Assembly: GCF_052113225.1 (NCBI RefSeq)
Contig: NZ_JBFRCT010000015.1
Span: 74,638 to 138,637 of the forward strand
DNA from: Pristimantibacillus sp052113225
GTDB taxonomy: Bacteria; Bacillota; Bacilli; Paenibacillales; Paenibacillaceae
Reading direction: 5' to 3'
DNA: 64,000 bases
Positions within the stretch are counted from its first letter, which is position 1. Every line of letters begins with the position of its first letter. A program made the position numbers and the translations under genes. This document shows, piece by piece, positions 17,361-24,326 of this stretch. A model generated the notes under the pieces. It did not search any database. It had not been told where the DNA came from and saw only the letters and a list, made by a program, of their open reading frames with translations.

Positions 17361-17390
17361 GTAAAAAAAGACAAGCTGACTCAGCTTGCC
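17361..17390 (-). terminator. Rho-independent terminator
   Basis: CAAGCTGA directly followed by GTCAGCTTG forms a near-perfect hairpin, then TTTTTTT on the minus strand. It ends the small gene at 17402-17596 and separates it from the AraC gene. Confidence 0.85.
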
Positions 17391-17401
17391 CCGCGACTTT
17401 A

Positions 17402-17596
17402 TTAGGCCATTGTTACTTCTTCAATCATACAGATGGGTACATGAATGAGCATGCTGTCATCGTATCGAAGCTGTACAAACTGCTCTTCTACCTTTTCGAT
17501 CTTCCCGTTCCACTTCTTGCCTTCTTCTGTCAAGATCGCTACGAACTGCTGTGATAACTTCGCACACAATAGGATAGATCGAATTGTCGAGATCAT
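17402..17596 (-). CDS. Small hypothetical protein (64 aa)
   Basis: A 64-residue protein with ATG 17596 preceded by GGGGAGCTGAGG and followed by a good terminator, which together support a real, independently transcribed gene. The sequence is a mix of short strands (KWNGKIEKVEEQFVQLRYDD, LIHVPICMIEEV) that would suit a small SH3- or Sm-like barrel, and a hydrophobic first 20 residues. I do not recognise a family. Confidence 0.5.
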   Translation of the reverse strand: MISTIRSILLCAKLSQQFVAILTEEGKKWNGKIEKVEEQFVQLRYDDSMLIHVPICMIEEVTMA

Positions 17597-17831
17597 CCTC
17601 AGCTCCCCTGCTTTTCCTCGAATTCATCCGATAGTTTTACAAAAATGGGACTTATGCCTTAATTTTATAGGATTTAAGTTCATTATTCAATTCAATACTT
17701 CATACGGTCTTCACTTAGATAATTAAATGATATACTCGAATAATATTACTTCTTTTGTATTTTCATTGCACTTCACCTCCCTTAAATGCCACTATCAAAG
17801 TAGAATTGCTAGACTGAAAGGAGCTCCCCCC

Positions 17832-20800
17832 ATGAGCCAAAAACAAAAGCTGAATAATGATTGGTATTTCTCCAAGCATCCGCTAGGAACCGAAATAGAT
17901 ACGATTAAAGCTGGTAAGATTCCTTGGGCCCCCATCACCGTACCGCATGATTGGCTGATCTATGATTCGAACAATCTGTATGAGAACAGTGTTGGCTGGT
18001 ATCGCAAAACCATAACTCTTACTGAAATCGCCCCTCACACCTGCTATTCGCTTCGATTTGAAGGCGTTTACATGAACTCGACGCTTTATGTCAACGGGCG
18101 GGAAGCCGGTACCTGGAAAAATGGTTACTCGACGTTTGAACTCGACATTACTTCTTATTTAATAAATGGCGACAATGAAGTTTACGTTCAGGTTATTCAT
18201 GAGTCTCCGAACTCCCGTTGGTATTCTGGTGCAGGGATCTACCGTCCCGTATGGCTGGTCACCTCTCCTGATACCCATCTCGCTTCGGATGGCATTTATA
18301 TTTCTACTTCCAATAAAGGTGAGGCGTGGGCCGTTGAGGTGGATACCGAGGTCGTATTTGCGAAACCGTCAAGTGCAGCAGAATTTAAGCTCCGCCACAG
18401 CATTTTGGATGCCTCATCATCAATTATTGGCCAAGCTGAAGTTTCCCTCCAATCAGAAACTGATCATACAGTAACCTTTAGCAGCATCCTGACGGTTCAG
18501 GGTCCGCTCCTATGGGATATTGAGCGGCCGAGCTGTTATATGCTCCAGACGGAGCTTCTTGCTGATGATGTTGTTATTGATGTAGAACAACAAACCTTCG
18601 GCTTCCGCACATTTGAATTTGATACGGAAAAAGGCTTTTTTCTCAATGGCCGTCATGTCAAACTCCAAGGTGTCTGCCAGCACCATGACTTAGGCTGCCT
18701 TGGCGCTGCCGTGAATAAAACCGCACTAAGAAGACAAATTGCACTTCTTCAAGAGATGGGCGTAAATGCCATTCGAACTGCTCATAACATGCCTGCTGTA
18801 GAGCTTATGGAATTAGCAGATGAGATGGGAGTCCTTATCGTATCCGAAGCATACGATATGTGGGAACGGGCAAAAACGACTTATGACTTTGCGAGATTTT
18901 ATGCCGACTGGTGGGAAAAGGATATTTCCAGCTGGGTTCGCAGAGACCGTAATCACCCCAGCATGCTGATGTGGAGTATCGGCAATGAAATCTACGATAC
19001 CCACGCTGATGAACGCGGACAAGCACTTACGATTGAGCTTCGTGACAAGGTTCACTTCCATGATCCTAAGGGCAATGCTGTTGTCACCATCGGCTCTAAC
19101 TATATGCCATGGGAGAACGCCCAAAAATGCGCGGATTTGGTCAAGTTCGCTGGCTATAACTATGGAGATAAATATTATCAGCAGCATCATGAAGAACATC
19201 CGGACTGGTTCATATATGGCAGTGAGACCTGCTCGACCGTACAAAGCCGTGGTATATACCACTTCCCTCTTGCCCAATCCGTCTTGGCGGATGATGATGA
19301 GCAATGCTCGTCGCTAGGCAACAGCTCCACCAGCTGGGGGGCCAGAAGCACCGAAGCCTGCATCATTGCCGACCGTGATGCAACCTTCTCGCTGGGACAA
19401 TTTCTGTGGACCGGCTTTGATTATATTGGTGAGCCTACCCCATATCACACAAAGAACTCGTATTTCGGACAGCTGGATACCGCTGGATTCAAAAAAGATT
19501 CGTTCTATATCTATCAAGCGGAATGGACCAATTATAAAGTAAAGCCAATGGTTCATATTTTCCCGTATTGGGATTTCTCTGAAGGTCAGTTAATTGATGT
19601 ACGTGTATGCTCGAATGCACCAAAGATTGAGCTGTTCTTCAATGAAGTGTCGATGGGTACCTATGAGATCGACCATGCTCATGGACAGAAGCTGCTTGGT
19701 GAATGGCAAATTCCTTATACTCACGGCGTTCTGCGTGCCGTTGCCTACGATGAGTCGGGTAACCCAATTGCAACCGACGTGAAGTCCTCCTTTGGAGATG
19801 CGGCTGCTATCCACCTCACACCGGACAAAGATACCGTAACCGCTGTTGGTTCCGATCTGATCTTCATCGAGATCGCTGCTCTCGACCAAGAGGGTCTGCC
19901 GGTAGATAATGCGAATAATCGGATTCATGTAACGGTTGAAGGACCTGGCCGTCTTGTAGGGTTGGATAATGGCGACAGCACGGATTACGATTCGTACAAA
20001 GGAAATAACCGCCGGATGTTCAGCGGCAAGCTTCTTGCTGTTATTGCTTCAACGCTGGAGAGCGGAACCATTACAGTTCGAGCAGCCTCCAACGGCTTGA
20101 CGTCCAGCGAGATTACGTTAACCTCCGTTGATCCTGTAACTGCCGATTCAACTGAAGAATATTCGTTGTATGCTTATAACCCGGCTATGTCTTCTGCAGC
20201 TGGCGATCTAGTTTTGGAAAATGATGAAATTCCCGTTCGTAAGCTGGAGATCATCTGCCCGCAAGGAAATGAACTAACTGCAGACACCCGCTCCCTTCCG
20301 GTTCAAGTCGTTATTCACCCTAGCAATGCGACTTATAAGGAGATCGAATGGCGGGTTACGAATGTCGCCGGAGTGGATGCAAATATCGCAAGCCTGCAGG
20401 CAATCGGCCAAGAAGCTGTCGTTACCGCCCTAAGCGATGGTGATTTCTATATTCGCTGCGCGACGAAAAACGGTTCAGACCAAACCCGGCTTTATTCCTT
20501 AATGGAATTCCGGATTAACGGCGTCGGACAAGCTTTTATCAATCCGTATGAGTTTGTATCGGCCGGTTATCATAGCGAGTCAAGCCGCAACCTGACGAAT
20601 GGCAATGAACGTGGTGTTGCAACAAGCAGAGATGGCGAGAGCTGGATCTGCTTTGACAATATTGATTTCGGCAGCTTTGGCACGGATGAACTGACATTAC
20701 CGATCTTCTCTTTGGACAGCGCACAGTTCCTGATGGACATTTGGGAAGGCATTCCTGGTGAGCCAAACGCCTCCTTGATTACCCAAGTGTCCTATCATAA

Positions 20801-21299
20801 GCAGACCAAATGGAACGTCTATCAAGAAGAGACCTACCGATTGCCGCGGAGATTGAAGGGGATTACGTCCCTCAGCTTTGTTCTGAATCGAAAAATCCAT
20901 CTGAAAGGCTTCCAATTCAACAAAGCCATTAAGGCTTTTGAACGCCTTGAAGCACTGGATAATAATCAGATCTATGGAGATACCTACACGCTGGCCGGAG
21001 ATTCCATCCAGAATATCGGCAATAACGTTTCCTTAGTGTTTGAGGATATGGATTTTGGAGATGTGGGAGCAAGTAAGCTCGTGATCAACGGTCAGTCTCC
21101 AATCGACAACAATACGATTCATGTCCTGTTCAGTGGTCCAGATGGCGACTCGAAACAGCTCTTGGAATTCGCATATTCCGAAGACTATTGCAAGCGTGAG
21201 TATACACTGGAACGCATTATCGGTCCACAGACCGTCACCTTCATCTTCCTTCCGGGAAGTCAATTCCATTTTAAGTCATTCCAATTTCTATCTGAGTAA
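17832..21299 (+). CDS. GH2 family beta-galactosidase-like glycosidase, multidomain
   Basis: An 1155-residue cytoplasmic enzyme (no signal peptide). In order: GH2 sugar-binding jelly roll (about 1-150, NDWYFSKH ... GIYRPVWL), immunoglobulin-like domain (150-260), the TIM barrel (260-550) with acid/base Glu386 in WSIGNEI and nucleophile Glu465 in IYGSET, then DUF4982-like and Ig-like domains (about 570-810), a bacterial Ig-like segment, and two related C-terminal domains of about 130 residues, each with DNIDFG or DMDFG and a final HxKxFQF strand, resembling carbohydrate-binding modules. The start at 17832 has AAAGGAG; the longer frame upstream has no RBS. The substrate is likely a beta-galactoside; alpha-L-arabinopyranosidase or glucuronidase activity cannot be excluded. 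Confidence 0.9.
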   Translation: MSQKQKLNNDWYFSKHPLGTEIDTIKAGKIPWAPITVPHDWLIYDSNNLYENSVGWYRKTITLTEIAPHTCYSLRFEGVYMNSTLYVNGREAGTWKNGYSTFELDITSYLINGDNEVYVQVIHESPNSRWYSGAGIYRPVWLVTSPDTHLASDGIYISTSNKGEAWAVEVDTEVVFAKPSSAAEFKLRHSILDASSSIIGQAEVSLQSETDHTVTFSSILTVQGPLLWDIERPSCYMLQTELLADDVVIDVEQQTFGFRTFEFDTEKGFFLNGRHVKLQGVCQHHDLGCLGAAVNKTALRRQIALLQEMGVNAIRTAHNMPAVELMELADEMGVLIVSEAYDMWERAKTTYDFARFYADWWEKDISSWVRRDRNHPSMLMWSIGNEIYDTHADERGQALTIELRDKVHFHDPKGNAVVTIGSNYMPWENAQKCADLVKFAGYNYGDKYYQQHHEEHPDWFIYGSETCSTVQSRGIYHFPLAQSVLADDDEQCSSLGNSSTSWGARSTEACIIADRDATFSLGQFLWTGFDYIGEPTPYHTKNSYFGQLDTAGFKKDSFYIYQAEWTNYKVKPMVHIFPYWDFSEGQLIDVRVCSNAPKIELFFNEVSMGTYEIDHAHGQKLLGEWQIPYTHGVLRAVAYDESGNPIATDVKSSFGDAAAIHLTPDKDTVTAVGSDLIFIEIAALDQEGLPVDNANNRIHVTVEGPGRLVGLDNGDSTDYDSYKGNNRRMFSGKLLAVIASTLESGTITVRAASNGLTSSEITLTSVDPVTADSTEEYSLYAYNPAMSSAAGDLVLENDEIPVRKLEIICPQGNELTADTRSLPVQVVIHPSNATYKEIEWRVTNVAGVDANIASLQAIGQEAVVTALSDGDFYIRCATKNGSDQTRLYSLMEFRINGVGQAFINPYEFVSAGYHSESSRNLTNGNERGVATSRDGESWICFDNIDFGSFGTDELTLPIFSLDSAQFLMDIWEGIPGEPNASLITQVSYHKQTKWNVYQEETYRLPRRLKGITSLSFVLNRKIHLKGFQFNKAIKAFERLEALDNNQIYGDTYTLAGDSIQNIGNNVSLVFEDMDFGDVGASKLVINGQSPIDNNTIHVLFSGPDGDSKQLLEFAYSEDYCKREYTLERIIGPQTVTFIFLPGSQFHFKSFQFLSE

Positions 21300-21309
21300 G
21301 AAACAACCT

Positions 21310-21349
21310 AAGAAAGGACTTCAGCATGAAGCTGAGGTCCTTTCTTTTC
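21310..21349 (+). terminator. Rho-independent terminator
   Basis: AGAAAGGACTTCAGC and GCTGAGGTCCTTTCT form a 15-bp stem with one mismatch, followed by TTTTCT. It ends the GH2 gene. Confidence 0.88.
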
Positions 21350-21513
21350 TCTTCTGGATGAACCGCAACCAACCTAACAAAATCGCGTACAATTGTATAA
21401 ATAAGGAAAAATATTCATCACCGTCTTATCCTAGCTTTTCTTTACGAAACCTATATTCGAAGTAAATAATTATTAAAATAATTTAAGAGAAACCTTTTCG
21501 AAATTATATTTTG

Positions 21514-21529
21514 GTAAACTAAAGTTTAC
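21514..21529. promoter_or_regulatory. 16-bp palindrome GTAAACTAAAGTTTAC
   Basis: Arms GTAAACT and AGTTTAC are exact reverse complements around AA. It lies 35 bp before the start of the membrane-anchored protein gene in an AT-rich promoter region, a normal place for a repressor or activator site. The regulator is not identifiable. Confidence 0.5.
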
Positions 21530-21563
21530 GATTCCTAACAGTCATCTAAGGAGGATTATACAT

Positions 21564-22166
21564 TTGAGAGTGAAAGAGAATTTAATTGGAGCGGCTATCG
21601 CTTTCGTACTGATATGCGGCGCTGGGGCAATAGGCGCTAATTTCGTTCTGAAAGCAATGGGCGATGGAGATAAAGTCGAGGCTGCTGATCAATCCAATAC
21701 CGCAGCAACGAACAAACCACTTCATGTTCCGCAGGTTGATTTTGAGGCAAACTCAACAGAAGGCCGTGCGATTACGACGATAAAAGAATTCCATGCTGCC
21801 TTTGACCTAAAGGTTACTGGTGGAGGACTGGATAATTTCGCATCCGATAATGACGATTCTTGGAATGAATTTTTAACCTCTGATGCATTCAATACAGACA
21901 AATATGAGGAAATCGGTAAGGCGCTTACGAGCGTACAGGGCTTGCAATTAGATATGAACACTTTAATTGAGCTAGCTAATATTGCCCGTGAAAAGCATGA
22001 CCCGGAGGCTTTGCGGTTCATGCATCGTATCCTACATGATCTGGACTTATACGCTTTCCCTAATAAAGAAACGGTTCAACGTGATTATTGGGGTGTAACA
22101 AATACGGTTCCTTCTGAGGATGGGACTAACCGTACTGAAATGGAGAAATTCTTAGCAGCGAATTAA
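21564..22166 (+). CDS. Membrane-anchored hypothetical protein
   Basis: A 200-residue protein starting at TTG with AAGGAGG eight to nine bases upstream. Residues 6-30 form a membrane anchor or signal (LIGAAIAFVLICGAGAIGANFVL); the rest is acidic, helical and probably outside the cell, with a pattern of short helices (TSDAFNTDKYEEIGKAL, MNTLIELANIAREKHDPEALRFMHRILHDLDLY). It stands alone between two terminators and has a palindromic operator-like site in front. I do not recognise the family and assign no function. Confidence 0.75.
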   Translation: MRVKENLIGAAIAFVLICGAGAIGANFVLKAMGDGDKVEAADQSNTAATNKPLHVPQVDFEANSTEGRAITTIKEFHAAFDLKVTGGGLDNFASDNDDSWNEFLTSDAFNTDKYEEIGKALTSVQGLQLDMNTLIELANIAREKHDPEALRFMHRILHDLDLYAFPNKETVQRDYWGVTNTVPSEDGTNRTEMEKFLAAN

Positions 22167-22173
22167 CCAACCG

Positions 22174-22207
22174 AAACCGGGACACTCATTGTGTATCCCG
22201 GTTTTTT
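22174..22207. terminator. Terminator between convergent genes
   Basis: AAACCGGGA-CAC ... GTG-TATCCCGGTT is followed by TTTT on the plus strand. It also covers the end of the convergent HAD gene. Confidence 0.85.
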
Positions 22208-22869
22208 CATGCAAACCTTGCAATGATGTTTGGCAGCTCAAACAAATTTTCACAGACCACATCCGCATATTCATTATGAGCAATCTTACTTTTTAATACC
22301 GTTCTCATTCCCATTTGTTTTGAAGGCACCATATCTGCCTTGACGCTATCTCCAACAAATACCGTTCGCTCTGCAGAGACTTCAAGATTAGCGAGAGCTA
22401 GTTGGAAGATCGCATGATCTGGTTTTCTCATACCTACTGCACCAGAAATCACAATATCGTCGAAATAATCTTCAATACCAAGAGACTTAATTTTACTTAA
22501 CTGATAAAAGGCTCTGCCATTCGTAATCATGCCTATTTTATAACCTGCTTGTTTCAACGCATGCAGCATATCCACTAATCCAGGATAACCAATTACAAAC
22601 ACATGGAAATTACGGTTCAGATCATCTAACATTGAAGGAAATAAAGCGCTCTCGATTTGGAAAAAGGCGATTAACTCCTCATACACTTCTTCTTTTGGCC
22701 GCACAGCATGATTCAGCACCACGAATTTTTCAATGAATAGCTCTCTTCCGACGTTGCAGGACACTAATGAAAAAGCTTCATATTGATGGTTTGCGAACCG
22801 GATTAAGGATTCGTGTTTGTCGAGCAGCGTCTGATCAAGATCGAAGATAACTGCCTCTATCTTACTCAC
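22207..22869 (-). CDS. HAD-superfamily hydrolase (YjjG-like phosphatase)
   Basis: A 220-residue HAD phosphatase. Motif I is VIFDLDQTL (nucleophile Asp10, acid/base Asp12), motif II MITNGR, motif III the Lys in GMRKPDHAIF, motif IV FVGDSVKADM. The four-helix cap inserted after motif I (C1 cap) is typical of YjjG/phosphoglycolate-type members, which dephosphorylate nucleotides or small sugars phosphates. Its start overlaps the end of the upstream nucleotidyltransferase gene by eight bases, so the pair is translationally coupled; whether they share a substrate is unknown. Confidence 0.88.
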   Translation of the reverse strand: MSKIEAVIFDLDQTLLDKHESLIRFANHQYEAFSLVSCNVGRELFIEKFVVLNHAVRPKEEVYEELIAFFQIESALFPSMLDDLNRNFHVFVIGYPGLVDMLHALKQAGYKIGMITNGRAFYQLSKIKSLGIEDYFDDIVISGAVGMRKPDHAIFQLALANLEVSAERTVFVGDSVKADMVPSKQMGMRTVLKSKIAHNEYADVVCENLFELPNIIARFA

Positions 22870-23662
22870 GTAAACACTCCTTCATCAGATAATCCATGTA
22901 AGCTAGCGCATCATTCCTTCTTTGGAATCTAGAGCGATACAACGACTTCTTCGAGCCAATGCGTAACTGTATTGATTCCTGAATGATGCGATGCCATCTA
23001 GCCGGGACATGCTGAAGGGCGTACTCACCAGCTCCAGTCTTAGAGATCATGTCCTGTTCCCGAATGGAATAATAGATACGTGAAACCCCTAAGACACCCC
23101 ACTCGATCATCCAATCTTTATACAGCATGCCAAAGTAATTTTTGGAAGGGAACCTCTCGACTTTTCTTTTCCAATTCATCCAATACTGTTCGACGTTCCG
23201 TTTCATGTTCTGAGTTAAAACATCCCAATCGACGGTGTAATCGTACGTACGCGGATCTTTGCCCAAGATTGGGATACCATACTGCTTGAGCTGGTACGCA
23301 TCTATCGAGTTCTTGTGAAGTCTTTCAATACCCACAAGCTTCCCACTATTAAAATAGTAATAGGGACAATCTTTATAAGCCAGGTTCTCCATATCCTCCC
23401 TCACGACATATCTGCCGTCCAGACTGATCATGGGGAATTTCTGCTCTAGATCACGATGGATTGACTCGATAACTTGCACTTCCTTCTCGGTTATTGCTCT
23501 ACTTGTAACAGCTACAAAATCAAGATCACTAAATCCTTCTTGAAATGCCCCTAATGAAACCGAACCAAATAGATGATAAGCTTCGACCAAGTTGGGAAGT
23601 TTCTGATCTAATCGGATAATATGTTGGTCCAAAACCTCTTGAGCCTTTTTAGGAACGGCCAC
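22862..23662 (-). CDS. AadA-like nucleotidyltransferase domain protein (DUF4111-type)
   Basis: A 266-residue protein with the nucleotidyltransferase motif LFGSVSLGAFQEGFSDLDFV (Gly33-Ser34 and Asp46-x-Asp48) and a helical C-terminal half, as in aminoglycoside adenylyltransferases and DUF4111 proteins. It may modify an aminoglycoside or another small molecule. I chose GTG 23662-23660, which follows AAGGGGG by six bases; a longer frame to 23710 has no RBS. It precedes and overlaps the HAD phosphatase gene. Confidence 0.75.
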   Translation of the reverse strand: MAVPKKAQEVLDQHIIRLDQKLPNLVEAYHLFGSVSLGAFQEGFSDLDFVAVTSRAITEKEVQVIESIHRDLEQKFPMISLDGRYVVREDMENLAYKDCPYYYFNSGKLVGIERLHKNSIDAYQLKQYGIPILGKDPRTYDYTVDWDVLTQNMKRNVEQYWMNWKRKVERFPSKNYFGMLYKDWMIEWGVLGVSRIYYSIREQDMISKTGAGEYALQHVPARWHRIIQESIQLRIGSKKSLYRSRFQRRNDALAYMDYLMKECLRE

Positions 23663-23732
23663 CAACATCCCCCTTATCATAGTGATATAGAGAGGATAAC
23701 ATATAGCCATCTATTATAAAATATTGGAAATT

Positions 23733-24271
23733 CTAAAAATCTCGAAGTTTGATAACGGTTAAAACCGGTTCAAAAGCCTTTACCGTGCCATTCATATTTT
23801 CGCAAACCAATGTTAAGGCTGAATCACGCAGTAGGGATAACAGATGTGTTCTGCCGACTCCTACTGTTATTCAATCGTTATTCTTACCGTTAGCAAGCCT
23901 GCCTCTTGTCTTCCCTTCCAAAACACCATCTACAGCAATAATAAAAGTAATCTCTGACACGGGCTGCAGTGTAACGTTGACGGAATAAGTAACGAGATAC
24001 AGTCCTGCATCTGGTACAACAATCGAGCTTTGAAGCTCAGCATTCTCTAATTCAAAGAAATCTGTAACTACGATTGGCTCCATTTTACTATTTTAACTTC
24101 AGAGAGCATTCCTGCATCTCCAAAGCTGTTAACCGGCAGCCCTGCTGGCCCTGGAGGTCCTTGGATACCCTACGGCCCCCTTGGTCCGGTTAACCCAGTA
24201 GGTCCCGTTGGACCAGTCGCACCCGTCATTCCTGTTATTCCTGACGGCCCTGTATTACGACTTACCATCAT
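23733..24271 (-). pseudogene. Decayed collagen-like exosporium protein (BclA-type)
   Basis: A broken paralogue of the neighbouring collagen-like gene. From about 24271 the minus strand reads a few Gly-x-Thr/Pro triplets (TGPSGITGMTGATGPTGPTG), is interrupted by a TAG near 24170, continues GIQGPPGPAGLP, needs a frameshift near 24080, then reads a TNF-like C-terminal domain (VVPDAGLYLVTYSVNV, IIAVDGV), hits an in-frame TGA at 23873-23871 and goes on in the same frame (GVGRTHLLSLLRDSALTLV) to a TAG at 23735. There is no RBS and the N-terminal leader is missing. At least two nonsense codons and one frameshift rule out a functional product. Confidence 0.85.
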
Positions 24272-24276
24272 TAAGC

Positions 24277-24316
24277 AAAAAAAGAGCAGCCATCAGCTCT
24301 CTGAGCTATCTGGCTC
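24277..24316 (-). terminator. Rho-independent terminator
   Basis: On the minus strand AGCCA/TGGCT and AGCTC/GAGCT nest around AGA and are followed by GCTC and a run of seven T. It ends the intact collagen-like gene. Confidence 0.8.
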
Positions 24317-24326
24317 TCTCCTCATT

